Assembly (NCBI GenBank): GCA_030522415.1
Contig: CM060108.1
Coordinates: forward strand, 36,212,256 to 36,276,255
Source of the DNA: Channallabes apus
Taxonomy: Eukaryota > Chordata > Actinopteri > Siluriformes > Clariidae
DNA: 64,000 nt
Reading direction: 5' to 3'
The notes beneath the pieces are model-generated. The model made no database searches and was not told the origin of the DNA. It worked only from the letters and a program-made list of their open reading frames with translations. Of the stretch, positions 53,673-64,000 are shown piece after piece. Position numbers and translations under genes: made by a program. Within the stretch, counting starts at the first letter, position 1; each line of letters opens with the position of its first letter.

Positions 53673-54520
53673 TGTAACGGTACGGCAAGTCACGCCCTCT
53701 GCTCGAGCCAAGTCATGAAACAAGCCAAGCCAAGATTCCTTTCCACATTCCATCCCGTTGCCTCCGTTTTACCGCCTCATTCATTCATGCTCGAGCACAC
53801 CTGTGCCTCATCTCATTCATCACATCGACTCAATATAACTCCTCCTCAGACAGCGAACTCTTGCCGAATTATTGCGTGCTCCAAGCCAAGTGTTTTTTGT
53901 GCCTAGTATTTTTGCCAAGTAACACCGTTTTCCCTCTCACGTTGTTGACCCTTTTTTCACCTCTAGTTACGGCTTTGCTTCACGAATCGGAACTGTTTGC
54001 TACGTTGACTGATTACCCGGCTTTGAATCTTTGCTTTCACTCTCGACTTTGACTCTGTTAACACCCATAGGATTGCTGCAGGTCGTATCTCACGCTGCTG
54101 CTGCGCTCTCTCTGCCGGCGCGTCGGATTCAGCGCGCGCTCAACGGACTTCAGCTCTCCACACAGCTGCGCTCGCTCTGCTCCTGCCTTCGCTCTACCTG
54201 CGCGTTCTCAGTCGCGCCCGCTCTGCAGGACACTGCGCATGCTCTGTGTCACTCGCTCCTTGGCTCCTGTTCACAGCCTCGGCCAAGCCACGCCACAGGT
54301 CGTCTCAAGTAATGTTTTTGTTTTTCCATTCTCTGTTTCACTTTCTTATCCAGAGTTAGAATCCATAGTACTGAAACCAAGAAAGTAACTTTCCTTTTTA
54401 TTATAACTCTCCTCCTGTTTGACTCTCATATTTTGCATTAAAATCACTTATACTGAACAAAGTCTGTTTTGTCTGCTTTTGGGTTCCCTAAGCCTGCCTC
54501 ACACGGACCGGCCCTTGACA
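53673..54520 (+). mobile_element. Solo LTR, 848 bp
   Basis: Begins TGTAACGG and ends CCCTTGACA, flanked by the 5-bp duplication ACTAA (53668-53672, 54521-54525). It contains a TATA-like element near 53832 and an ATTAAA near 54435. No internal retroviral-type region remains, so it arose by LTR-LTR recombination. The superfamily is not assigned. Confidence 0.85.
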
Positions 54521-54757
54521 ACTAATGTCTGTCTGTGTTCACACAACAGTTTATATTTTAGGTTGTGTGTTTGTAAGACAACCTGATGTTTTGTTGAGCA
54601 CAAATAAACTATAGTAGTGCTTTTTTGTAACCTTGTGCAAATTAAATCTGTTGAACTCATGAATAAAATCTGCCTCATAATTACTGATGTAATGCTTTTC
54701 AAAAACGTTATAGTGTAGAAAATGCATTTAGCATTTGTAAATTATCCTAAACACTTA

Positions 54758-55353
54758 TGCCTCTTTTCCACTGCATAGTACGGCACGACACGGTTCAGTT
54801 CAACTCACTTCGGTTCGGCGCAGTTTGGCTCGGTTTGCGCTTCCACTGCAGTTTAGTAACGCTTTAGAGTGGACGGGATTACTCACGTGTCGTTTAGTTG
54901 CGGCGCCGCTACTGCCGTGACATCATCGTAAACGCGCCACAAACACACAAAAATGGAGCATATCGATGGCATGGTGTTCTTCATTCTCGGCATGTGGATG
55001 TTTTTAACAGCGAGACGAAGGAATTTGTTTCAAAAGAGGCTGATGGCAGCCAAAGAAATTTTGGTTAATACAAAAAGGTGCATCCGATCCTTCTCTGGCT
55101 GTTCTAAATATAGCGGTTCTGTTGTGTCTCGTGTAGCAAGCTCAGTGACGCAGTAATGACGATTTTCTCCGGCTAATCAGTGACCAGCAGAGTTTACACG
55201 TCACGTTTTGGTAACGGTTCGGCGCTCTTGGAACCTCGGCTGAGGTGGTACTAAAAAAGGACGAGGTACCAGGTACTGTTCCCAGTGGAAAACCCCCCAA
55301 AAGTGAGTTGAACTGAACCGTGTCGTGCCGTACTATGCAGTGGAAAAGTGCCA
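54758..55353. mobile_element. PIF/Harbinger-type MITE
   Basis: 596 bp with inverted repeats of about 50 bp (TTTTCCACTGCATAGTACGG and complement), flanked by TTA on both sides (54755-54757, 55354-55356), the usual Harbinger target. A 67-residue open frame (54953-55156) inside has no recognised domain. Confidence 0.87.
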
Positions 55354-55387
55354 TTAATGTACTGGTAACACATTTGCAATACAGTAT

Positions 55388-55684
55388 TGTGGCGTGGGCG
55401 GGGTGGCGGCTTGCGAACGTCGTGCCTTGCGGCAGGTGTTCTTTTTGTGTTCATCCTGTTTGGGACGTGTGTTTAGGTTAGTGGCTTCGACCAAGTTTGA
55501 GTATGTGTACATGTGTGATATCTCTGTGTGTATGTGCTGCATTCTGCTACCGTTCTCCAGTTCCAGCTAATAGCTGAATAGGTGTGTGCGCGCGCGTTAA
55601 ATAAACTACTCCCAGTCATTACATTGGGTAGCCACCGAACTCACTCGTCCTCCAAGTTCCCTGCTAGCGTCGAAAAACGCTACA
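55388..55684 (+). mobile_element. Solo LTR of the Gypsy family seen at 35249
   Basis: 297 bp, TGTGGCGTGG ... AAAACGCTACA, flanked by GTAT (55384-55387, 55685-55688). It shares TTTAGGTTAGTGGCTTCG, AATAAACTACTCCC and CTAGCGTCGAAAAACGC blocks with the reverse-oriented LTR at 35249-35475. AATAAA serves as polyadenylation signal within it. Confidence 0.88.
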
Positions 55685-56539
55685 GTATTATAGAAGGTTG
55701 TGTGTACTGTATGATACAATAAAGTATATTTGTATTAACCATAAAGTGTACTTTTTTTTTTTTTAGTATTTGTAATTGTCCAGTGTAATGTAATTATAAT
55801 ACATTAAATATATACTTAAAATGTATTAATTACTGTCAGGTATGTACGTTAGTACACACACAGCCATATACTTTAAGTGTACTAAAGTATACTTAATGTT
55901 GTTCCACTTTAGCACACAAAAGTATACTCAATACACTTCAAATTGTGCTTTTGTACAATTTAATTACAACTTAAATACACTTAGTACAAAATTAGTTGTT
56001 CCAAAATAGCAAACTTCAAGTATACTAGTCATTAGTCTGGAGCAAGTACATTTAAGTATGCTTTGGCATGCTAGGATTTAATATACTTAGCATACTTTTT
56101 TTTTTTACTAGGGCGGTATCCCTGATAACAGTGGCGGGAGAGAATCATGTACTTCATTATCAAATTGCCCCCAATCCACTGCAGACCAACGAAGATTCAG
56201 TAGTGATTGGTGATCATACACCAGTAGTGAGAAGATATTTTGTGAAGCAAATAATAAAAACACAAGCAAGACTGACGACAGACGACAAGCCATAAACATG
56301 GGCACCATCTTGTTTGATCCTCCAGAGATGAATCTGTTTAATGGCAATGCGCCATCACATTTCCGTGAAATCCTTTTTCTTGTTAATAAAGGAGGTGTCA
56401 TTAGAGAGGTTCTTTGTTAAAGAAGTTTGCAGACAGAGCAGTAATTTTGTTAGTGTGTTCATGCGTATGTGTGTGAAAGTTGTCCAACTTTACACAGTAG
56501 CCCCCTCCTCTCCTTTCTCGTCTTACTTCAGTCATGATT

Positions 56540-56722
56540 CTTTTCAAAGGTAAAGTTCATATTTTGTATTAATTATTTTTATATTAATTTTTTTGGGTTG
56601 TGGAACAAATCATTGGAGTTTCCATTATTTCTTATGGGGATCACTTTGATATATAGTGTAAGTGCTTTGAATTACAAGCACACTTCTGGAACAAATTATG
56701 CTTGCAATCCAAGGTTTAACTG
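56540..56722. mobile_element. Family P MITE, end fragment
   Basis: Contains TTGTGGAACAAATCATTGGAG, CCATTATTTCTTATGGGG and GCAATCCAAGGTTTAACTG, the end region of the MITE at 17550-18457 in reverse order. It ends at TA. Confidence 0.65.
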
Positions 56723-56785
56723 TATTGTAAACAAATTGTAATTATAAATGTATGTTTGCTTTGTTATGTGCATCTGTTCTATATA

Positions 56786-58355
56786 CAGTGGCTTGCAAAA
56801 GTATTCGGCCCCCTTGAATTTTTCCACATTTTGTCACATTACAGCCACAAACATGAATTGATTTTATTGGAATTCCATGTGAAAGACCAATACAAAGTGG
56901 TGTACACGTGAGAAGTGGAACGAAAATCATACATGATTCCAAACATTTTTTTTTTACAAATAAATAACTGAAAAGTGGGGTGTGCGTAATTATTCAGCCC
57001 CCTGAGTCAATACTTTGTAGAACCACCTTTTGCTGCAATTACAGCTGCCAGTCTTTTAGGGTATGTCTCTACCAGCTTTGCACATCTAGAGACTGAAATC
57101 CTTGCCCATTCTTCTTTGCAAAACAGCTCCAGCTAAGTCAGATTAGATGGACAGCGTTTGTGAACAGCAGTTTTCAGATCTTGCCACAGATTCTCGATTG
57201 GATTTAGATCTGGACTTTGACTGGGCCATTCTAACACATGGATATGTTTTGTTTTAAACCATTCCATTGTTGCCCTGGCTTTATGTTTAGGGTCGTTGTC
57301 CTGCTGGAAGGTGAACCTCCGCCCCAGTCTCAAGTCTTTTGCAGACTCCAAGAGGTTTTCTTCCAAGATTGCCCTGTATTTGGCTCCATCCATCTTCCCA
57401 TCAACTCTGACCAGCTTCCCTGTCCCTGCTGAAGAGAAGCACCCCCAGAGCATGATACTGCCACCACCATATTTGACAGTGGGGATGGTGTGTTCAGAGT
57501 GATGTGCAGTGTTAGTTTTCTGCCACACATAGCGTTTTGCATTTTGGCCAAAAAGTTCCATTTTGGTCTCATCTGACCAGAGCACTTTCTTCCAGATGTT
57601 TGCTGTGCAAACGGGACTTCTTATGGTTTTCTGTTAACAATGGCTTTCTTCTTGCCACTCTTCCATAAAGGCCAACTTTGTCCAGTGCACGACTAATAGT
57701 TGTCCCATGGACAGATTCCCCCACCTGAGCTGTAGATCTCTGCAGCTCGGCCAGAGTCACCATGGGCCTCTTGGCTGCATTTCTGATCAGCGCTCTCCTT
57801 GTTCGGCCTGTGAGTTTAGGTGGACGGCATTGTCTTGGTAGGTTTACAGTTGTGCCATACTCCTTCCATTTCTGAATGATCGCTTGAACAGTGCTCCGTG
57901 GGATGTTCAAGGCTTTGGAAATCTTTTTGTAGCCTAAGCTTTAAATTTCTCAATAACTTTATCCCTGACCTGTCTGGTGTGTTCTGTGGACTTCATGGTG
58001 TTGTTGCTCCCAATATTCTCTTAGACAACCTCTGAGGCCGTCACAGAGCAGCTGTATTTGTACTGACATTAGATTACACACAGGTGCACTCTATTTAGTC
58101 ATTAGCACTCCTCAGGTATTGTCTATGGGCAACTGACTGCACTCAGACCAGAGGGGGCTGAATAATTATGCACACTCCACTTTTCAGTTATTTATTTGTA
58201 AAAAATGTTTGGAATCATGTATGATTTTCGTTCCACTTCTCACGTGTACACCACTTTGTATTGGTATTTCACGTGGAATTCCAATAAAATTTATTCATGT
58301 TTGTGTCTGTAATGTGGAAAATTTCAAGGGGGCCGAATACTTTTGCAAGCCACTG
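56786..58355 (-). mobile_element. Tc1-like transposon (family A), full length
   Basis: 1570 bp with ends CAGTGGCTTGCAAAAGTATTC and its inverted complement, each next to TA. Subterminal CACATTTTGTCACATTACAG and TGGAATTCCATGTGAAAGAC blocks occur at both sides. It is the complete version of the element at 2684-3909. The next Tc1 element begins four bases after its right end. Confidence 0.93.
57133..57996 (-). pseudogene. Tc1-like transposase (family A), frameshifted
   Basis: Starts near an ATG at 57996 (MKSTEHTRQVRDKVIEKF), is broken by a stop in a GCTTTAAATT stretch, and continues with the HTH region (LNIPRSTVQAIIQKWKEYG; TISRALDKVGLYGR, 57910-57569). A frame change leads to the DDE core: [21 protein letters not shown] and [11 protein letters not shown] (57585-57133). 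A stop after CPSNLT cuts off the C-terminus. Confidence 0.9.
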
Positions 58356-58359
58356 TATA

Positions 58360-59184
58360 CTCAGCAAAAAAAGAAACGTCCTCTGACTTTCAACTGTTTT
58401 TACTTTCAGTAAACGTAATGTGTAAATATTTGTATGAACACTAAAAGAGTCAACACCATAAGACAAACTAAAAATGTTTCACAATGTGTCCCTGAATGAA
58501 GGGAGGCTCAAAATCAGTCAGAGTACCAGTCAGTATCTGGTGCGGCCACCAGCTGCTTGAAGTACTGCAGTGCATCTCCTCCTCATGGACTGGACCAGAT
58601 TTGTCAGTTCTTGCTGTGAGATGGAGGGATTGTGTGTTCCTGGTGTGACTCCGGGCAGTTGTTGTGGCCATCCTGTACCTGTCACGCAGGTGTGATATTC
58701 GGATGTACCCATCCTGTGCAGGTGTTGTTACACGTGGTCTTCCACTGCGAGGATGATCAGCTGTCCTTCCTGTCTCCCTGTAGCGCTGTCTTAGGCGTCT
58801 CACAGTGCGGACATGGCGATTTATTGCCGTAGCCACATCAGCAGTCCTCATGCCTCCCTGCAGCATGCCTAATGCACGTTCACGCAGATGAGCAGGGACC
58901 CTGGGCATCTTTCTTTGGGTGTTTCTCACAGTCGGTAGACAAGTCTCTTTAGTGTCCTGCGTTTTTACAACTGTGACCGTAAATGCCTACTTTCTGTAAG
59001 CTGTTAAGGTCTTAACGACCATTCCACAGGTGCATGTTAATTAATTGATTATGGTTAATTGAACATGCATGGAAAACATTGTTTAAACCCTTTACAATGA
59101 AGATCTGTAAAGTTATTTGGATTTTTACAACATTATTGTTGAAATACACAGTCCTGAAAAAGGGACGTTTCTTTTTTTGCTGAG
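58360..59184 (-). mobile_element. Internally deleted Tc1-like element (family D)
   Basis: 825 bp, ends CTCAGCAAAAAAAGAAACGT and ACGTTTCTTTTTTTGCTGAG, flanked by TA (58358-58359, 59185-59186). Only the N-terminal transposase coding part remains, about half the length of an autonomous Tc1. Confidence 0.92.
58500..58929 (-). pseudogene. Tc1-like transposase N-terminal part (family D)
   Basis: An open frame from near 58929 encodes a double HTH (HLRERALGMLQGGMRTADVA; RTVRRLRQRYRETG) and the GRPRVTTPAQD linker. It then runs out of frame. The DDE domain has been deleted. Confidence 0.88.
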
Positions 59185-59885
59185 TAAATATAGTAGTCAG
59201 TACTTTCTTCAGTAAAATTGAGCTAACTAGTTAGCAGCTTATCCAGGAAACACGTCTTTTAATGTTTTACTACTATGTATTATGCATTTGCAAAATAATA
59301 GGGCCTCATGTGGATATAATTTTCTGCATCATAATATGATCTATTGCATGATTTAATGTTTGACTGCATACTCACATTATACTTTGTGTGTTTCTTTAGT
59401 GTATGTGACTCTGGATCCTGATACAGCTCATCCTGAACTCATCTTGTGTGCTGATGGAAAACAAGTGACGCGTGGAGACACACAACAGGATCTCCCTGAT
59501 ACACCAGAAAAGTTTAATTATTATGCTATGGTTCTGGGAAAGCAGAGTTTCTCCTCAGGGAGATTTTATTATGAGGTGCAGGTCAGAGGTAAACCTGAGT
59601 GGGATCTAGGAGTCGCCACCAAGTCCATTAACAGGAAGATGAAGATTACACTGAAACCTCAGAATGGATTCTGGACTGTGGTACTGAGGAACGAGGATCA
59701 GTATAAGGCTTGTTCTGATTTCTCTGTCCCCCTCACACTGAGAGAGAGGAGGTGGAGAAGGTGGGGGTGTTTGTGGATTATGAGGAGGGTTTGGTCTCCT
59801 TTTATGATGTGAAGTCCAGATCTCATACAGTATTTACTCTTTCACTGGTCAGTCTTTCACTGAGAAGAAAGACTGAGAAGAAAGA

Positions 59886-60057
59886 CACTGTGGTTTAGTG
59901 TTTAGCACTTTCGCCTTGCACCTCCCAGGTTCGATTCCCGCCTCGGGTCTGTGTGCATGGAGTTTGCATGTTCTCCACGTGCTTGGTGGGTTTCCTCCCG
60001 GTACTCCGGTTTCATTTCACAATCCAAAGACATGCAGCTTGTCCTGATTGCCCGCAA

Positions 60058-60058
<1 letters not shown>
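59886..60058 (+). repeat. SINE-like repeat (family S1) truncating a PRY-SPRY exon
   Basis: Head CACTGTGGTTTAGTGTTTAGC, B-box-like CAGGTTCGATTCCCG, then GTTTGCATGTTCTCC and CAATCCAAAGACATGCAGC blocks. The preceding bases contain a tandem ACTGAGAAGAAAG duplication, probably the target site. It runs into a (GT)n array at 60059-60176. Confidence 0.85.
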
Positions 60059-60120
<62 letters not shown>

Positions 60121-60176
60121 AGGTATGTGTGTGTATGTATGTGTGTGTATGTGTGTGTGTATGTATGTGTGTGTGT
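60059..60176. repeat. Interrupted (GT)n array
   Basis: GT repeats with interspersed AT steps (GTATGTGTGTGTATATG). Open frames across it on both strands are simple-sequence artefacts. Confidence 0.93.
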
Positions 60177-61364
60177 AATAGAGCAGGAGAAACATTAAAA
60201 TGTACAGGGCAATTGGTCATTCAGGATCACAGTTGAGAATCACTGCTCTAGATGTCTGAACAGTTCAGTCACTATCAATGATTTAAGACTTGCCCTTTGC
60301 CAGTAACTGATTATCAGGTGTGTAAAATCCACAGTCTTTAAAAACATTTAGATTTTTTTTTAATTAAATGTTATGATTTAATAATGCAATATTGAACATA
60401 GTCCAAATAATAATAATAAAGTTCCATTTTTATAAATACCTAAAGTAAAGCTCTATTTTATATCTATCATTAAACTAATTATATTTGTAATTTTAGCATT
60501 TCATAGTTGTATAAGATGATGAGATATTTATCATTATCCAGTCAAATTTAAATCTGGCACATACTGTAATCTGGCTGGTAAACAGCACATGTGGCTTCAT
60601 ATATCATTCTTGAGATTTTGGAATTATATCTCTTTTTTGAGCAGAATTACAACGTAAAGAAAGACACGATCACAAATGCTATTGCAAGAATCTTGGCAGA
60701 TCACTGGATCTGTAATGTGACCAAATGGCAACATCCAGTCACCTGATTGCAAACATCCTATACATGACTGAAGCCACAAAACCTGGCACAATACTAATAT
60801 ACTCAAAACAAATCATTGCCATCAGTAGTAGTTAAAGCTCCAGTTTGCAAATTGTGCAAATTAACAGTTCAATTTAGCAGTATTGATGTAACTCTCTCAT
60901 CTAAAATGTACACGTTGTAAATTGGAAATATGGGAGATTATTTACTGTTATATGATTTATTTTAATTGGATTAAAGTACCACTGTATATAACAATTGTAC
61001 TACAAATACTGTAATTAACAATAACTCTAATAAAATATTAACATGTTGTTGGTCTTTCAGCTATACCCGTCAAGGGCACAGCAGCCTGTCCAATCTGCAC
61101 ACAAGCTTGGCACAGGTGTTATCTGGGCTTGGAACTTGCACTGCATCCAGTGACTGGGGTTTGTAGACTGGCTGGGAATCGATCATAGTCCTCTACATAG
61201 CAGGCGAGAAAGCTTATCAGTGAGCCATCAGTGCCATAAAATATTAACATGTCATTTAATGCTCATATATTTTACTAATAAATATGCTTGATTATATATT
61301 GCTTTTTAAAACTTTAGGCTAGAAATAATTTCATATCAAGAAAACTAACTCACTCACTCACTCA

Positions 61365-61426
<62 letters not shown>

Positions 61427-62488
61427 TATAGAATACTCTAAAATACACTACTTTAAGTGTATTTGTTTGTTTATTTGATTGCATTTTAAAAATATTTTAA
61501 AACTTAAGTGTTTTATAGACTAATCAACACGTAGGCTGTTTTAAAATGTTTGGAGCACCACACTTTGTGCAGAGATGTAGGTGCACCGAGAAGCATTCTG
61601 TTGCGGCCCTACGTAGGCAAAAAATTACAGAGGCCCTCTCTAACCTTCATTCATCACCATTATCTTATATGTACTGTATAATAATTAAGTTTATCAGCCC
61701 TCTGCTGCCCCCTATTGGCCTGAGTGCACCCCTTCATACTGACGTGGTTAAGCATGTGCATAGTCAGCCAAAAAAATTTATTCACATTTCAGGAGAAGAA
61801 AAATATTATAATGTATATTATATTTATATAATATCAATAATATTATCATAATATGATCATATATATCCATATACCTGTATAACTTATAGCAATACAATTA
61901 TAAAAATAGCTGTGAGTTCCGTCACAGGCGTGCCTCATTGAATGTAACAGTAGTCTACTTTTATGTCATAATGTATCTCATTATGTCATAATTGAATATA
62001 GGAATGGCGAAACAGGTACGACAGGTACGGATACTGAGCTCATAGCTACTGAAACCAAAGGCATACAACAAGCATAGGCCAGTGCATAAGTAAGGACTGT
62101 TGAAACATTGGAGCAGCAGGAGAAACTTCAGGGAGATGACCACACACTCCCTTTGCAGGTAATGTTAGGACACATGCTTAGCACATGAGCATCAGGACCT
62201 TTGTCACATGGCTGAAGCTCATGTCAGGCCTGTCATTGATTAGGTTCCTATTTTACTTATTAGAGATTAAATGAAATAGTATTTAAATTAAGCAGCAACA
62301 TTGATTTTACTTGCAACCAAATTCAAAAATTCAAATTTTATTTGTCACATACACAGTACGATATGCAGTGAAATGCTTAGACAACTGCTCCTGACCCTGC
62401 AAAAAGACTAGGAATAGGAATAATATGAAAATAAATGTGAAAAATAAAATAGAGGGTAAATTTAACTAGGAAAGAATAAAATAAAATA
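60177..62488. other. Intergenic AT-rich DNA with small repeats, no gene
   Basis: Contains the third GCCACAGCGGA-family copy (about 61050-61240), a (CA)n run (about 61373-61424), a LINE-tail-like segment (62325-62400; TTTTATTTGTCACATACACA), and a GCCCCCTATTGGCC patch near 61705 that resembles one at 20850. No open frame has coding character. Confidence 0.55.
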
Positions 62489-64000
62489 CAAACCGGATTC
62501 CAAAAAAGTTGGGACACTAAACAAATTGTGAATAAAAACTGAATGCAATGATGTGGAGATGGCAAATGTCAATATTTTATTCAGAATAGAACATAGATGA
62601 CAGATCAAAAGTTTAATCCGAGAAAATGTATCATTTTAAAGGAAAAATATGTTGATTCCAAATTTCACGGTGTCAACAAATCCCAAAAAAGTTGAGACAA
62701 GTAGCAATAAGAGGCTGGAAAAAGTAAATTTGAGCATAACGAAGAGCTGGAAGACCAATTAACAGTAATTAGGTTAATTGGCAACATGATTGGGTATAAA
62801 AAGAGCTTCTCAGAGTGGCAGTGTCTCTCAGAAGCCAAGATGGGTAGAGGATCACCAATTCCCACAATGTTGTGCAGAAAGATAGTGGAGCAATATCAGA
62901 AAGGTGTTACCCAGCGAAAAATTGCAAAGACTTTGCAGTTATCATCATCAACTGTGCATAATATCATCCGAAGATTCAGAGAATCTGGAACAATCTCTGT
63001 GCGTAAGGGTCAAGGGCGTAAAACCATACTGGATGCCCGTGATCTCCGGGCGCTTAAACGACACTGCACCACAAACAGGAATGCTACTGTAAAGGAAATC
63101 ACAGAATGGGCTCAGGAATACTTCCAGAAACCATTGTCAGTGAACACAATCCACCGTGCCATCCGCCGTTGCCAGCTGAAACTCTACAGTGCAAAGAAGA
63201 AGCCATTTCTAAGCAAGATCCACAAGCACAGGCGTTTTCATTGGGCCAGGGATCATTTAAAATGGAGTGTGGTGAAATGGAAGACTGTTCTGTGGTCAGA
63301 TGAGTCACGATTCGAAGTTCTTGTTGGAAATGTGGGACGCCATGTCATCCGGACCAAAGAGGACAAGGACAACCCAAGTTGTTATCAACGCTCAGTTCAG
63401 AAGCCTGCATCTCTGATGGTATGGGGTTGCATGAGTGCGTGTGGCATGGGCAGCTTGCATGTCTGGAAAGGCACCATCAATGCAGAAAAATATATTCAGG
63501 TTCTAGAACAACATCTAGTCATCTCTTTCAGGGAAGACCCTGCATTTTTCAACAAGATAATGCCAGACCACATTCTGCATCAATCACAACATCATGGCTG
63601 CGTAGGAGAAGGATCCGGGTACTGAAATGGCCAGTCTGCAGTCCAGATCTTTCCCCTATAGAGAACATTTGGCGCATCATAAAGAGGAAGGTGCGACAAA
63701 GAAGGCCCAAGACGATTGAACAGTTAGAGGCCTGTATTAGACAAGAATGGGAGAGCATTCCTATTTCTAAACTTGAGAAACTGGTCTCCTCGGTCCCCAG
63801 ACGTCTGTTGAGTGTTGTAAGAAGAAGGGGAGACGCCACACAGTGGTGAAAATGGCCTTGTCCCAACTTTTTTGGAATTTGTTGACACCATGACATTTTG
63901 ATTCACCATATTTTTCCCTTGAAATGATACATTTTCTCAGTTTAAACTTTTGTTCCGTGATTTATGTTCTATTCTGAATAAAATATTGACATTTGCCATC
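62489..64000 (+). mobile_element. Tc1-like IR/DR transposon (family C), copy 2, cut by window end
   Basis: Starts after TA with CAAACCGGATTCCAAAAAAG and carries the inner CCCAAAAAAGTTGAGACAAG direct repeat on the left side, which the 28117 copy has lost. Sequence is nearly identical to 28117-29677. Its right end lies just beyond the window. Confidence 0.92.
62840..63849 (+). pseudogene. Tc1-like transposase (family C), copy 2
   Basis: Same layout as the 28454 copy: HTH and first Asp (LWSDESRFE) in the first frame, then QQDNARPH and [11 protein letters not shown] in the next frame after the break near 63520. It ends SVVRRRGDATQW, two codons longer than the other copy (an extra AGAAGA). Confidence 0.9.

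Larger units (their letters stand above)
52389..56113. mobile_element. AT-rich element splitting the LINE 5' region, itself multiply invaded
   Basis: Ends resemble each other in inverted orientation (TAGAGTGGAAAAAAAATACAC; CTAGTAAAAAAAAAA in reverse). CGGTA is shared by the two flanks (52384-52388, 56114-56118), consistent with a target duplication of 5-8 bp. The body is rich in AAGTATACT-like motifs typical of certain teleost DNA elements. Inside lie a SINE, two solo LTRs, a Harbinger-type MITE and a GC-rich stretch (52820-53140). No transposase was recognised. The class is uncertain. Confidence 0.6.
44390..56400 (-). mobile_element. L2/Rex-type LINE interrupted by two large insertions
   Basis: LINE parts in element order: 56400-56114 (5' leader), 52388-50407 (leader, endonuclease, first RT part) and 45009-44390 (rest of RT). 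They are separated by an AT-rich element (52389-56113) and a Ty3/Gypsy element (45010-50406). Readable motifs: GRGGGLATVF, VVYRPPKYN and VVIVGDFNIHV (endonuclease); LSNFRPISKLPFLAK and LLGLTAAFDTI (RT); then across the Gypsy site DHEIL, GVPQGSTLGPLLFSLYL, FYADDCQVY (catalytic YADD) and NVEKTEV-like. The element is frameshifted in several places besides the insertions, and the 3' end is truncated near 44390. Confidence 0.88.
42680..59885 (+). pseudogene. Decayed third finTRIM-type copy (coiled coil and PRY-SPRY only)
   Basis: Exons homologous to the two upstream TRIM genes: 42680-42921 (coiled coil), 43018-43180, 43268-43303 and 59400-59885 (PRY-SPRY). Lesions seen: the first exon is 242 bp instead of 234 because an 8-bp excess (a duplicated GCTGCTGGAG segment) shifts the frame into a stop; the donor after 43303 reads TTACAG where the others have GTACAG or GTAAAT; the PRY-SPRY exon gains 2 bp in the AGAGAGGAGGTGG segment; its 3' third is replaced by a SINE at 59886. 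No RING/B-box exon was found between 33816 and 42680. The flanking introns are still very similar to those of the functional copies, so duplication was recent relative to decay. The 16-kb intron is almost entirely transposon. Confidence 0.85.

Noticed and set aside
61546..61851. 101-residue plus-strand frame as a gene
   Set aside because: No recognised domain, an AT-rich tail and no splice context. Left as unannotated intergenic DNA.

Overview
The window is eukaryotic and reads as teleost fish DNA. It has short exons with GT-AG introns, long (GT)n/(CA)n microsatellites, many Tc1-like transposons, L2/Rex-type LINEs, tRNA-derived SINEs, a Tf1/sushi-like Ty3/Gypsy element, and finTRIM-type genes (a fish-expanded family). 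An otophysan such as a catfish would fit, but nothing here fixes the species. There are no prokaryotic features, tRNA genes or rRNA genes.

Layout. 1-6200: a seven-exon gene (1292-6189, +) for a 270-aa coiled-coil protein that resembles CCDC166 (DUF4515 family); its third intron holds a deleted Tc1 element. 7437-12509: a complete, apparently very young LTR retroelement on the minus strand. Its two 364-bp LTRs look identical, and its only ORF runs from inside one LTR to the first bases of the other. That ORF encodes a 1464-aa Pro/Ser/Ala-rich protein built of 9-, 10-, 20- and 23-residue tandem repeats, with no gag or pol visible. 14040-14985: a hierarchical 5/20-bp minisatellite. 15338-20376 (+): a predicted seven-exon gene whose first two exons encode a Myb/SANT-like DNA-binding domain and whose last five are the finTRIM coiled-coil and PRY-SPRY exons, all in frame. 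21781-33815 (+): a complete finTRIM gene (RING, B-boxes, coiled coil, PRY-SPRY; 567 aa), its introns filled with Tc1, Sleeping-Beauty-like, LINE and SINE insertions. 42680-59885 (+): a decayed third TRIM copy with frameshifts, a lost splice donor and a SINE-truncated PRY-SPRY exon.

The long intron of the third copy holds a nested set of insertions. An L2/Rex-type LINE (minus) is interrupted by a 5.4-kb Ty3/Gypsy element, which itself carries a Tigger/pogo element in one LTR. The 5' end of the same LINE is split by an AT-rich element carrying a SINE, two solo LTRs and a Harbinger-type MITE. Other elements are a hAT-like foldback element (34053-36853) containing a gypsy remnant, a jockey/I-like LINE (38395-41056), two Tc1-like elements side by side (56786-59184), and two copies of an IR/DR Tc1 family (28117 and 62489).

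Two points stand out. (1) The repeat-ORF element and the Gypsy element both show the self-priming layout of the Tf1/sushi group: 10-11 nt just inside the 5' LTR are exactly complementary to LTR sequence that starts 31 nt downstream of a TATA box. The repeat-ORF element could therefore be a non-autonomous passenger of sushi-like elements. (2) The Myb/SANT-TRIM-PRY/SPRY gene would be a TRIM paralogue in which the RING/B-box exon has been replaced by a DNA-binding module. Both conclusions rest on reading the sequence; no transcript data or searches were available.
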